Shown here: in pieces, positions 32,818 through 43,379 of the stretch | How the letters are laid out: the number at the start of each line of letters is the position of its first letter | Position numbering within the stretch: the first letter of the stretch is position 1 | DNA from: Zeus faber | Lineage: Eukaryota > Chordata > Actinopteri > Zeiformes > Zeidae | Direction: 5' to 3' | DNA: 64,000 nucleotides | NCBI GenBank assembly: GCA_960531495.1 | Contig: OY482859.1 | Location: 30,645,481 to 30,709,480 of the forward strand | Program-made: the position numbers and the translations under genes | The notes under the pieces: generated by a model | Databases searched by the model: none | What the model was told of the DNA's origin: nothing | Seen by the model: only the letters and a program-made list of their open reading frames with translations

Positions 32818-33516
32818 TCAGTCTAGAGTATTAAACCAATGTACTGTTGGTTGGACTGGGGTAATTGAAAATATATAGTTTATTTTTGGTAGTATATTCA
32901 TTTTCACTGCTGCTATCCTACGAATTAGTGAGATGGGTAGGTTGTTCCATCGAGTGAGGTCTTCCTCGATTGATTTGAGCAATGGAGAAAAGTTAAGGGT
33001 AAACAAATCTGACAGATTGGTGGAGATGTCAATACCAAGGTAGCCAATGTTGCCCATTGTGATGATTAAGGGAATTTTCTGGGTGACAGCATATCAGTCC
33101 TCCTCACTGAGTGGTAAGACCATAGTCAAGTTTATTGAATAGTAGAATAATAAAGATAGCTGTGAATTTAGGTATAAGTTTGAACTCTTTCGGTAGGGAT
33201 GATATTGGGTTCATAAATACAATAAAATATTGTCTGCATACAAACTGATTTTGTGAACAGAGTTTCCTGTTTGGATGCCAATGATATTACTGTTTGGATG
33301 GATGGCCAATACGAGGGGTTCAATAAAGATGGCGAATAGTAAAGGGGAGAGCGCGGACATCCTTGTCTTGTGCCACGTTATAGAGTGAAACGCTGTTAGG
33401 TGTAACCATTGGTGATGACAGAAACAGATGGTAAGTTGTACAGGATTCTGATCCATTGAATGAGTGACTCTCCAAAGCCAAATTTGCTGAGGGTGGAAAA
33501 GGGACAAGTTCAACAA
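32818..33516 (-). pseudogene. L1 reverse transcriptase fragments
   Basis: The 101-codon frame (33516-33211) ends in SLYADNILLYL, where the second Asp of the catalytic YADD motif is replaced by Asn. Next comes a frame (33057-32818) with DLTRWNNLPISLIRRIAAVKMNILPKINY, the typical thumb region of L1 enzymes. The earlier RT blocks lie in short frames up to about 34100. The catalytic change and shifts make the copy inactive. Confidence 0.75.
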
Positions 33517-34544
33517 GTAGTCAGGTTGATCCCAGCTGTCAAATGCTTTTTCGGCATCTAAAGAGGCAATAACAATATTTAAGTTGTTCCTTTGAGATAT
33601 GCTGATCAGACTGAATAAACAGCGGATATTGCCGGACTTGACAAAGCCTGTATGGGTGAATTATGAATGAATTACTTTTTCAATTCTGTTGGTTAATGTA
33701 TTACTAATAATCTTTAATTATTTAGGCTTATGAGTCTATAACTGGAGGTGAGGGTTGGGTCCTTATTGGGTTTGAGCAAAACTGAAATAAAAGCAGTATT
33801 CATGTGCGGAGGCATGGTGGAGGTTGACTTGACCTTTGTAACCATTCTGACCAATAATGGGGATATAAGTGGCCAGAAGTGTTTCTAGAATTCCACTGGG
33901 TAGCCATCTGATCCAGGTGATTTATTGTTGGGCGAAGACAAGGGAGCTTTCCTGAGTTCTTCTGGAGTAAGTGGTTGATCTAATGTGGTAGCCTGCTCTG
34001 TGGAGAGTTTAGGAAGGTCAATATCATCGAGGAATGAGCTAATGTTTGATATATTTGATTCATTATCTGAGTGATTTAGCTTATTAATAAAGTCTGAATA
34101 TATTATTGATGTCTAGCGGGGTGTGTGTTATCCTCCCCTGTGGATCTTTGATGGCTGTAATAAGTGATTTTTCTCTATCACGTTTCAATTGATTGGCAAT
34201 AAATTTACCTGATTTGTCATTGAATTCAAAATAATTCGCTCTTGTTCGTTGCATGAAGAATTGTGTCTTTTGATGGATGATATTATCAAGTTGAGATGTA
34301 ATTGTCCGGATCTCATTCGGATTTGCTCAGTGGGTGAGTGGGCTTGTTGGGAGTGCAAGTCTTTTAATCGTTGTTCAAGTTTATTTTGGCATTCTTGTCC
34401 TTTATTTTTCTTGTGAGTAGAGAATGAAATAATACTACCTTTTAGAACTGCCTTAGCTGTTTCCCAAAGTAAGGATGGTGATATTTCTGGGGAGTCATTC
34501 AGTTCAATGAAGGAAGTCCATTCTCTGGAAAATAAATGGTTCAA

Positions 34545-34811
34545 TTATTTATCTGTCAAAAGGGAGGTGTTAAACTGCCACCTGCTGAGAAGGTTTCGGT
34601 TGGTTTCATTTATGAGGTTGAAATTAATCGGCCCGTGATCGGAGATTAAAATAGGGTTGATTTCAGGATTAGTGATTTTGGACATTACAGAGTTACTTGT
34701 CAAGGAAAAGTCAATTCTATAGAAGCTTTGATGGGGTGGTGAATAATATGTGTATTCTGTATTATGTGGATTACTTGATCGCCAACAATTGCCAAGAGCA
34801 AAATCACTCAT
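34545..34811 (-). pseudogene. L1 endonuclease C-terminal part
   Basis: 88 codons with YRIDFSLTS and ILISDHGPINFNL, the last catalytic block (Ser-Asp-His) of an apurinic-type endonuclease. The first block (NWRGLGSPVKRIKILDHL) is near 35300 in frame 35555-35193. The middle of the domain is in broken frames. Confidence 0.75.
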
Positions 34812-35879
34812 ATATTGTTTTATATTGTGCCCGACGAACGCCAGGGCTTGCGATTATTTCTGTTTTGTGAATGGTCTAAACTTCCCGGAAGTCCCCTCCC
34901 AGTATAATAATTGAGTCAGAGAATTCTAAGAGCTTAGGAAAAATATTGTGAATGATTATATCCTATATCAGACACTCATCGGGGCCATAAATACTAGCTA
35001 TGGTTAATTTGATGTTACCTAAAATTCTGTTATTCATTATGTAACACCCTTCTGTGTCAGATATCGTGGTTTTATTCTAATATGAGTTACGTTTATTGAT
35101 CAATATAGAAACACCTATTTCTTTTTAGTTGGATGATGCAGAAAACATCTGATTAACCCATTTAGCTTTGAGTTTAAGATGCTCAGATGCACTTAGGTGA
35201 GTTTCTTGCAGTACCACAAGCTGAGGTTAATCCTGTTGAGGTGATCTAGGATTTTGATACGTTTAACTGGTGAGCCCAAACCTCTCCAATTCCAACTCAC
35301 AAACTTAATGGATGTCATTGAGGTTAGTAAGGGGGTAATGTATGTGGATTTGTAGTTTCCCATGCATTTGCACAGTGCATCCAAGGCACTACCTATACTC
35401 CCGTGCCCATGTTTTCCCATAGATAAGTCTGAGTTATCCTCCTTTACATTCCTTTTTACTGTCCTAGTATTGCAGGAAGTTTGTAGAGATACATATCCAC
35501 ACAAACAAATGACAAATTGACAAAGATAAACATAGAACATTGCAGAGTTGGACATACAAACAATATAGTGAGAGACTGAATAGAGAGTGAGAGTGATGAG
35601 AGAAGCAGGGAGGGAAGGAATAGGAAGGTGAGATGAGAGTGAGCAATATTTTCAATCCTGACATAGATAGGATCCAAATTTCTACATCTTGGATTTATAA
35701 TTACCAGAATACATACATAATTAACAGAATAACCAGGGTGTGAATAACAGACTGTCAATATAAAGTTTATCAACAACCAGTGATATATAATGCCCTTCTG
35801 CCAGTTCTCCTTCAGGATGGGGTAGAGCACCTTCTGTCGATCATTGACCTCCAGCAGGAATTGGTAATTCATACCCAGC

Positions 35880-36168
35880 GTGATTCCTTTCAGTTCTCGT
35901 CCTTTGCTTTTAACCAGATCCTTGTGCTTGAGGTGTTATACTTAGCAATGATGGAGCGGGGACAGTTCCCCATGCAGTGTCCCAGTTGGTGAAGCAGGTA
36001 GAGGGTGATCTGCTTCACGGTGTCCGTCAGGAGTTTCAAGGTGGTGTGGAGGAAATCTGTGTTGCTCTCTGGGATCCCAGAAAAGATGAGGTGGTCCCGC
36101 ATACTTCTGGATTGGATATCCAGGATTGGCTCTTTCATTATTTTATTACATTTTTTTAAAACCTCCAT
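35880..36168 (-). pseudogene. L1 ORF1-like fragment
   Basis: The frame has SRSMRDHLIFSGIPE, then HQLGHCMGNCPRSIIAKY. This order (Arg-rich start, NLIFxGIPE, HRLG, RPRxIIAKF) is typical of the RNA-binding part of L1 ORF1 proteins, which coat element RNA. It is short and its start is cut by the L2 copy B insertion at 36340. Confidence 0.65.
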
Positions 36169-36339
36169 CTCCGTTGTGAGACGCTTCGGAGGTTTTTAGA
36201 TCCGCGTTGTCTTTTTGCATCTCTCTAACCGTGCAGTGAATGAAATGAAGGCTGGCTTTCATCTCGGAAATGTCTCAGAGAAGTGGACCAAGCATGTCCA
36301 GCTTCTTGTCTCATCCAAAACACTAAACTAACTGACACT

Positions 36340-38822
36340 TGACTTCCTGTCTTTGGTTCGCTCGTTCGACCTAAGACAGATCCCGACTCCACCGACTCAC
36401 AAGGCTGGCAAAGAGCTTGATCTCATTCTTGCTCGGAGCTGTACCACCGACAACCTATGGGTCACTCCTCTTCATCTCTCCGACCACTTCTTCATCCACT
36501 TCAATGTCCAGCTACCAAAACAACCCCCCACCTCCCCACCCATGGTTACTATCCGCAGCAATCTCCGCAACTTGTCTCCCACCCACTTCTCCTCTGTGCT
36601 CTCCTCTTCTCTTCCACCCCACGGCACTTTCTCCTCTCTGCAGGTTAATGATGCCACTGACTCCCTCTGCTCCACCTTGAGCTCATGTCTGGATAGCCTG
36701 TGTCCACTATCCACCAGACCTGCTCGTTCAACCCAGTCGCACCCTTGGCTGACTGACACCCTCCGGACAACGCGCACCGACCTCAGAGCAGCCGAGAGGA
36801 AATGGCACAAATCCAAAACAACTGAGGATCTTGCTAGCTACCAGACACTGCTGTCCTCCTTCTCCTCCAGCATCACTGCTGCCAAGAAGGCCTTCTTCAA
36901 CGATAGGATCAACGGTGCCACAGACACACGTAAGTTATTCGCCACCTTCAAGTCTCTGCTTTACCCTCCACCACCTCCCCCAGCTACTAACCTCACTGCC
37001 GACTGCCTTGCCTCCTTTTTTACTAACAAAGTGGCAGCCATCAGCAGCCAATTCACTAAACAACTTACTCACAACCTGTCTTCTCCAGCCCTAGGCTCAT
37101 CGTTCCCTGGTTTCACCCCCCTCGCTGAAAGTGAGGTATCTAAACTACTAACATGTAGCCGTCCCACTACCTGTCCGCTAGATCCGATCCCATCCAACCT
37201 CCTTCGAGCCATATCACCGACTATCACCCCGGCAATCACACATGTGATTAATTCTTCCCTAACTTCCGGCACTTTCCCTTCCGCTTTCAAAGCGGCTCGG
37301 GTCGCACCACTGCTCAAAAAACCCTCACTCGATCCCAATCAAGTAGGAAACTATCGGCCGGTCTCTCTCCTCCCATTCCTTTCCAAAACCTTAGAGAGGG
37401 CGGTCTCTAGACAGGTTACAGAGTACCTGTCAAGAAACAACCTTCTTGATACACTTCAATCTGGCTTCAAAAGTGGTCACTCCACTGAAACAGCCCTGTT
37501 GTCTGTGACAGAGGCCTTAAAAACTGCTAGAGCTGCTGCCAAATCCTCGGTCCTCATTCTGCTAGACTTATCAGCTGCTTTTGACACTGTCAATCATTGC
37601 ATACTCCTGTCCATACTCTCAAGCATGGGCATAACGGGCAGTGCACTTTCCTGGTTCGAATCTTACCTTACTGGGCGCTCGTTCAGTGTGACATGGCGAG
37701 GCCAGCTGTCTGTGCCTCACAACCTCACCACAGGGGTGCCCCAAGGCTCGGTGCTAGGACCCCTCCTCTTTGCCATATACACCACCTCACTGGGCCCGAT
37801 CATCCGCTCACATGGCTTTTCATATCACTGCTATGCGGATGATACTCAACTCTATCTGTCCTTCCCGCCAGACGACCCTACTATCTCGACGCGGATCTCG
37901 GATTGTCTCACTGACATATCCACATGGATGAAGGATTATCATCTTCAACTAAATCTGGCGAAAACGGAACTGCTGGTCTTCCCGGCCAAACAAGGTATTT
38001 ATCACAACATTGATATTAAAATCGACTCTCTATCTCTTGTTCCTACCAAGGCTGCAAGGAATCTTGGTGTCATTATTGATGACCAACTGACATTCTCGGA
38101 CCATGTTGCCGCAGTCTCCCGGTCCTGCCGCTTCGCACTACTCAACATCCGAAAAGTCAGGCCGTACCTGACCCAATATGCCACTCAACTGCTGGTACAA
38201 ACCTTGGTGATGTCCCGTCTCGACTACTGCAATGCCCTCTTAACAGGCTTGCCGGCCTGTGCGGTGAAGCCACTTCAGATGATACAGAATGCGGCGGCGC
38301 GACTGGTGTTCAACCAGCCAAAGAGGGCACATGTCACTCCGCTGCTCATCGAGCTCCACTGGTTACCTGCAGCCGCCCGCATCAAGTTCAAGTCTCTTAT
38401 GCTGGCCTACAGAGTGATTGTTGGGAATGCTCCCGCCTACTTAAATGCTCTTGTAAGAGCACATGTTGCCCCCCGGATGCTGCGCTCGTCAAATGAGCGT
38501 CGCCTGGCTCTGCCGGCCATACAGCCACGGCAATCCAGGCTATTCTCATTTGTAGTTCCACGTTGGTGGAACGAGCTGCCAAAAATGACCAGAGCGGGGA
38601 CCTCCCTCTCTGTCTTTAAGAAGCACCTGAAGACCCAGCTCTTCAGTGAGTACCTCCTGTCCTAATCTACAATTACTTTGCACCACCTTGCAGTATTTAT
38701 TGTTACACCAATGTTGTTGTTACACTAATCTCTGTCGCAATGTAGCTGAATGTTATTCTCCCTTGTAAGTCGCTTTGGATAAAAGCGTCTGCCAAATGAC
38801 TAAATGTAAATGTAAATGTAAA
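36340..38822 (+). mobile_element. L2-clade LINE, copy B, 5'-truncated
   Basis: Homology with copies A and C starts abruptly at about 36340 inside the endonuclease and runs to the standard 3' tail (38764-38822, hairpin plus TAAATG repeats). 5' truncation is the usual result of incomplete reverse transcription. The element sits at the 5' side of the L1 remnant. Confidence 0.93.
36353..38665 (+). CDS. L2 copy B ORF2: partial endonuclease, reverse transcriptase, C-terminal domain
   Basis: 770 codons without a stop. The first 60 residues are the end of the endonuclease (THKAGKELDLILAR, SDHFFIHF); its first catalytic blocks are lost. The reverse transcriptase follows with PVSLLPFLSKTLERAV, LLDLSAAFDTVNH, TGVPQGSVLGPLLF and YADD (residues 494-497). 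A C-terminal domain with MSRLDYCNALLTGLP and LHWLPAAARIKFKSLMLAYR ends at KTQLFSEYLLS. The initiator Met is simply the first one after truncation. The unbroken frame suggests a young copy. Without a complete endonuclease and a 5' UTR it is unlikely to move by itself. Confidence 0.92.
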   Translation: MVRSFDLRQIPTPPTHKAGKELDLILARSCTTDNLWVTPLHLSDHFFIHFNVQLPKQPPTSPPMVTIRSNLRNLSPTHFSSVLSSSLPPHGTFSSLQVNDATDSLCSTLSSCLDSLCPLSTRPARSTQSHPWLTDTLRTTRTDLRAAERKWHKSKTTEDLASYQTLLSSFSSSITAAKKAFFNDRINGATDTRKLFATFKSLLYPPPPPPATNLTADCLASFFTNKVAAISSQFTKQLTHNLSSPALGSSFPGFTPLAESEVSKLLTCSRPTTCPLDPIPSNLLRAISPTITPAITHVINSSLTSGTFPSAFKAARVAPLLKKPSLDPNQVGNYRPVSLLPFLSKTLERAVSRQVTEYLSRNNLLDTLQSGFKSGHSTETALLSVTEALKTARAAAKSSVLILLDLSAAFDTVNHCILLSILSSMGITGSALSWFESYLTGRSFSVTWRGQLSVPHNLTTGVPQGSVLGPLLFAIYTTSLGPIIRSHGFSYHCYADDTQLYLSFPPDDPTISTRISDCLTDISTWMKDYHLQLNLAKTELLVFPAKQGIYHNIDIKIDSLSLVPTKAARNLGVIIDDQLTFSDHVAAVSRSCRFALLNIRKVRPYLTQYATQLLVQTLVMSRLDYCNALLTGLPACAVKPLQMIQNAAARLVFNQPKRAHVTPLLIELHWLPAAARIKFKSLMLAYRVIVGNAPAYLNALVRAHVAPRMLRSSNERRLALPAIQPRQSRLFSFVVPRWWNELPKMTRAGTSLSVFKKHLKTQLFSEYLLS

Positions 38823-39126
38823 CCTCTAAAGCGCTGGATATTAAAACGTCAGTGTTGGTACAGAGTCTGCCTTCTTCCTTTTCACTGGATTGTTCCTCTT
38901 CCATCATGTACTTGTTATATCAATAATCAATATGATCCCCGAGGTCCTCCACTTTTGTGCTTTTTTTTTCTTTAAATATATATTTTGCAATTCACTTTGT
39001 TATTTGTCTGAGTTGGAGCAGATTGTCTGTATTTTTGTTTGTGCAGCTGGGCGCCGCCATGGTGGATCTGTACTCACTTCCGTCTTCTTTTGAGATCACA
39101 GCATGCTCCCGTCTCTTCACAGCATG

Positions 39127-39128
<2 letters not shown>
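38823..39128. other. Intronic stretch between L2 copy B and a TTA repeat
   Basis: No gene. It could be the 5' region of the L1 element interrupted by L2 copy B, but I cannot show this. Confidence 0.35.
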
Positions 39129-39173
<45 letters not shown>

Positions 39174-39213
39174 CATTATTATTATTATTATTAATAATAA
39201 TAATAATAATAAT
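39129..39213. repeat. (TTA)n / (TAA)n microsatellite
   Basis: About 60 bases of TTA followed by about 22 bases of TAA, so the strand of the repeat switches in the middle. Confidence 0.95.
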
Positions 39214-39479
39214 ATAAAGTGTGCAACCAATTTAAATGTGCTTTATATGAGCCTACATTGTACCAGAGATACAATGAGATGCTGTCAGATTTACTTATCA
39301 ATCAAGACCTATTTTGAATTCAAATAAGTAGAAGTAACGCAGTACAGTACAAACATATCCCACTGTCCAATTTCAACAATTACAGCTGTAGCCCACATTT
39401 CAATTATATTCAAAGTTATTTAAGTTATTTATGGAAGACTACTATAAATGTTTAATACCTTTTAACTGGATGTCTTTGT
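39214..39479. other. AT-rich intronic stretch
   Basis: Nothing recognised. Confidence 0.4.
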
Positions 39480-39613
39480 AGGAATGGGGGTTTTACCGGT
39501 TGCTTGTTGAATACTCTAACGAGCAACAGGCATACAACCACATTGATCTCGGGCCCAATTACCTAGACCTAAGACAGGTGTGGCTGCTTAAACCACACCA
39601 CCCCCACACCACA
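39480..39613 (-). repeat. LTR fragment of the lysine-primed element
   Basis: On the minus strand it starts TGTGGTGTGGGGGTGG and reaches the stem-loop (AACGAGCAACAGG arm and its partner near 39500). It stops before the poly(A) part of the LTR. Confidence 0.75.
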
Positions 39614-40504
39614 CTGGATAACTGCAAGACTTTGTTTAATTTAAAGTGTATGCAGAGTTGGAGATCATAGATGTGATACATGTTATGTTTTTTTAAACAA
39701 GTAATAAACAGAAATCACAAAGATTCATTTATATTTTTCATACAATAACTAATAAAAGCATTGCCTGTATTTTAGACATAAAACTTGCTATCAAACTATG
39801 TGTACAAAAACATTTCAATTGCTGTTTTGTTCAATATTCCTCCTGTCTCATCAACATTGATGCTTCTGGGAGACCGTAGCCGGTAAGAAAAACATGCCTG
39901 TTATGCAACAATTTTGCGCTTAAATTAAATAAGCCTACCAAAGTAGGTAAAAAATAATCAAAATATTTAATTTGTGCAGGTAAAATTAATACCTGAGTCA
40001 CATGACAGAAAAGCATTTTAAATTTTAAAATTGTGTTGTGTATTTTGTAGCCGGTGCATAATAGACCATTGATACAGCGACCGACTCTCAGCGCTGCCGC
40101 TGTCCGCGAAGCTGCACCTCATTCCGGGGATGCCATCAGCTGCTCTCCTCTGTGAGATCCGGACGAATGTCTGTTGAATATCTGAATATCGGGCCAGCTT
40201 TACTACGGTTAATTATCGTGACAAGAGATTGTGATCAGTGCTAAAAACTCCCTCCTGTCTTGTGATTGGTCAAGACTTACTGCACCCCCCCCACACACAC
40301 ACACACATGCGCGTCGACAGTTACTGAACAGGTATCAAAGTTAGTTTTGAAACAGGCTTCTCGCAAGAGGTGTTGCAACAGTCAAGGACCACAGATTCGA
40401 CATTTTATGAAGTTGTAATGAGCAATTTGAGAGGTTGTGATAACAGAAATGTGCTTGTACTAAAAATTTGAGAGGCTGTGATCCGAGATTTTATTTTTTA
40501 TTTA
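39614..40504. other. Intronic stretch without recognised content
   Basis: AT-rich, with a short CA run at 40291-40307. No gene or clear repeat. Confidence 0.45.
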
Positions 40505-41700
40505 TTGTTTTTTTTTTTTAACCTGTGCTGTCAGCATGCTGGGCATACAACAGAGTATTTGTATGCCATTTGCATCCAGGACAGACTTAGTCTGCAAGAG
40601 GAGTTACAAGTTCTGAACCTGCAATGCAACTCTTTATTAATTCTTAAATCATCAAGAACTGCTGCAATAACTCTGTCCTGTGGATGCCCTGTAGAATGAC
40701 AAGAGCACAGTTTTGGTTATGGAGAGCCACCACCAACCCCCCTCTTTGGAGAACTATTTATCATGTTTGGGTCTATAAACAACTGATCACTACTCCAAGA
40801 GGGGGAGAATCACCACGGTGAGACAAATTAACAACATTTACACAAAAACATGAACATTGGATGACAACATGTATTGAAAAACTGAATTAAGTCCAGGAAA
40901 ACTGGAACTACAACTGTTCACGTGGCCTCTTCCTGTCAAAGTTATGGCAGTAAATGAGGGAGGAAAGGAGAGGAGAGGTTGCTGGGCTGCACTCCAAGCA
41001 GACGTGCGTGCGTGCGTGCGTGGGTGTGTGTGTGTGTAAGATGTCCACCGGTGAGTGTACATGCCTTATCCCCATTGGTACTGGTGTAGAAGGTCGGTAT
41101 TATGTTGCGGCACCACCAAGCAGAGTAAGGGGCCCCAAAGCCCCCCGAACTCCACAGCCCCGCGGACAACCCCTGGCTGCAGAAGATCCCCGGGTACCCC
41201 GCCCTGCAGATCACGGCCCCATGGTGACAGACCGACACCCCGCCCGAGCTGCCCGCCCCACGGGCAGGCCGGCAAGACGCCCACTACCACCCACAAGGAG
41301 GGGGGGGGGGCCCGCCACACTGCAGCCGACCAGGCGCCCCGCCCGGCGTGAGTGCCAAGTGACCATACACGTAGCAGCAAGTGCCCAGCACGGCAGTTAC
41401 ACCCCCCCTGGCGATGCCGGTAGGCCGCCGGGTATACAGGCCCTCCACCACCCCCAGCACCTGGGGCGCCTGCCGCAGAGAAGCCCCGCCGCAGAACAAA
41501 AGGCCAACAGCCGCCCCCCACACCCACAACGACAAGCACCCCAGAAGGCACCCGGCGGTGCTCTCTGCAGCCCTCCCAGGTTGCAGCACATCCCAAGCCA
41601 CCAGGCCCAAGCCGTCAGGACTCCACTGTATGCTGTTGGTAACTGCAGTTAAAATTGCGGGGTTGGGGGTGCAAGTCCATCAGGCAAGTTGAACCCAAAT
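40505..41700. repeat. Dispersed repeat R1, copy 2
   Basis: Matches 29881-29926 and 30850-31500 in the same order and orientation, without the LTR element: it therefore shows the uninterrupted site. The right half is GC-rich, with GTGC/GTGT repeats at 41004-41037. Frames of up to 232 codons here are Pro- and Arg-rich and reflect composition. Confidence 0.7.
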
Positions 41701-42218
41701 GACTCGCACCCCTCCTGTCTCGCAGACCCTGGTCCGATGGAGTGTTGTTCGGAGTAGGATTGGTGTGCCAATGTGTGTGTTCGAAGCTAATGTGAGTGGG
41801 ATTAAAATTTTGGGACAGACGAGAAGCATACTTGGGCAGGAGCATGACAGGCAAGATGATCCTAGATTTGTAGTTGTAATGGCTTAAAGTAACAGCTTAA
41901 AGTAAAAAAACCCTGATATATTCATCCAAATATCAAATTACACATTTGTGATTTTTTTTCTGTCACTTGAAATTCAGAACACAGGTGTATGAATATTTTC
42001 TGTGAGTTAAAATTTCAATATAAAAGTTCAGATTCAATATACAAGTTAAAATTTTTGTTCTACAGATTCTCACATCCTATTCTACAAACTCTTGCATTTT
42101 GCAACATGTTTACCTTCATAAAAGCCTGGTGGATTGGACAAATGTGAAATGTAAAATGTATGCTTTGATTTTGTGTTAGACATGCCAAGCGTCTGTATGA
42201 CCACATCACCATACTTAC
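41701..42218. other. Intronic stretch next to ephb2 exon
   Basis: No gene or known repeat is seen; AT-rich toward the exon. Confidence 0.45.
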
Positions 42219-42368
42219 ATCTTGGTTGCTCATGTCCCAGTAGGGCCGTTCTCCATACGACATTACTTCCCACATTACAATGCCATAGCTCCAGCTGTCA
42301 CTGGAGGAGGTGAACTTCCTATACTGGATGGCCTCAGGAGCTGTCCATCGAATGGGAATCTTCCCTCC
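42219..42368 (-). CDS. ephb2: ephb2 exon: kinase C-lobe after the activation loop
   Basis: 150 bases, 50 codons, phase 0 at both ends, between acceptor TTTTCCCAG and donor GAT|GTAAGT. It reads [20 protein letters not shown], including the APE motif that closes the activation segment, then the helix-F region and [19 protein letters not shown]. EphB receptors are membrane tyrosine kinases for ephrin-B ligands in axon guidance and tissue boundaries. One residue is unusual: the helix-F motif is D-S-W-S-Y-G, with Ser (codon 42296-42294) where tyrosine kinases, as far as I know, nearly always have Val. The invariant Asp, Trp and Gly are kept. The kinase N-lobe and extracellular exons are not found up to 64000. 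Confidence 0.95.
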
Positions 42369-42394
42369 CTGGGAAAAGAACGAATCTAGTGAAT

Positions 42395-42480
42395 ATTTAG
42401 ATGGATAGATAGATAGATACTTTTTTCATCCACAAAAGGAAATTGCTGTGTCCCAGCAGCTCACGTAAAATAACAATAGG
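42395..42480 (-). repeat. GATA repeat with LINE 3'-end-like fragment
   Basis: ATAGATAGATAGATAC followed by TCCACAAAAGGAAATTGC on the plus strand looks like the inverted 3' end of a fish LINE with its tandem tail. Confidence 0.45.
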
Positions 42481-42688
42481 CAGTTATATATAATACTTAC
42501 AATATACAAAATACAATAGAACCAAAATATAGAAATATAAAAATGGAAAATGTTTATATTTTCTGGGGAAAAATAGTGAAAAGGTGAAATATACAATAAA
42601 GGATAATGGAAAATAATTTAAAACAAATCAACTTTGCATTTATCTTGCTGATGAAGTAATATTTTGACAAAATGTTTATTTAAGACAT

Positions 42689-42800
42689 ACACCGATCAGC
42701 CACAACATTAAAACCACTGACAGATGAAGTGAATAACATTGATCATCTTGTGACAATGACACCTGTCAAGAGGGTGGCATTTATGAGCCCCCAGCAAAGC
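42689..42800 (+). repeat. Tc1-like transposon, 5' end fragment
   Basis: CCGATCAGCCACAACATTAA and following sequence up to AAGAGGGTGGC belong to the same element family as 48240-49095 and 59466-59680. The transposase part is absent here. Confidence 0.65.
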
Positions 42801-42871
42801 AGGAAACAGACATGTTAATCATGTGGCAGCTATTCTGCAATGGGAGACGCAGTGAAATGACTTCAGACAAC

Positions 42872-43302
42872 ATGAAAATGCCAACCAAAAGAAAGAGGCA
42901 GTGGACCCAGTACCGGCTGGATGATGTACAAATCTGCAGAGCTTCGTTTCTCTTCATTCACGGGTAATTATCATTTTATCACAACGGTGCCATCCTGTTA
43001 TAGGCTGTAAGCCTACATCTCTAGCTAACATATCGATGTGCTTATTTCCTGCTTAATGTGATGTATTTTCGCAATTTCGTGTAAGGAAGAGTGGTCCACG
43101 AGAAAACAAGCGATTTCTACAGCACAAGGAAATACGACAAACGCTGCAGACCATGTTGTTGTGTTGCCGGGATGCCATCCGAATCATAAAAACTTCGCTG
43201 GAAAGCTATTGCCATCCTGTGTCACAAAGATTTCTGTGTGGCGCAACTACAGTAAGCACTGATCCCTACAGGTAGGTTGAGTTGCCCCTATAGATAGATA
43301 GC

Positions 43303-43379
<77 letters not shown>

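Larger units (their letters stand above)
31891..36200 (-). mobile_element. L1-clade LINE, decayed
   Basis: On the minus strand the order is ORF1-like (36168-35880), endonuclease start near 35300, endonuclease end near 34600, a helical linker (34544-34185), reverse transcriptase (33516-32818) and the ORF2 C-terminus near 32020-31900. Frames are broken many times. Endonuclease ISDHGPI, linker and RT blocks such as TRWNNLPISLIRRIAAVKMN are of the L1 type. A fragment of a related L1 lies at 56660-57100 on the plus strand. Confidence 0.8.
26491..42218 (-). other. ephb2: ephb2 intron, 15.7 kb, filled with mobile elements
   Basis: Donor GTAAGT at 42218-42213 and acceptor TAG at 26493-26491 delimit it. 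Contents are listed separately: an LTR element, dispersed repeats, an L1 LINE, L2 copy B and microsatellites. I saw no host exon in it. Confidence 0.85.

Noticed and set aside
40954..41652. 232-codon plus-strand frame and 176-codon minus-strand frame
   Set aside because: Both lie in the GC-rich half of repeat R1, are Pro/Arg- or Gly-rich, overlap each other and match no motif. Composition explains them.
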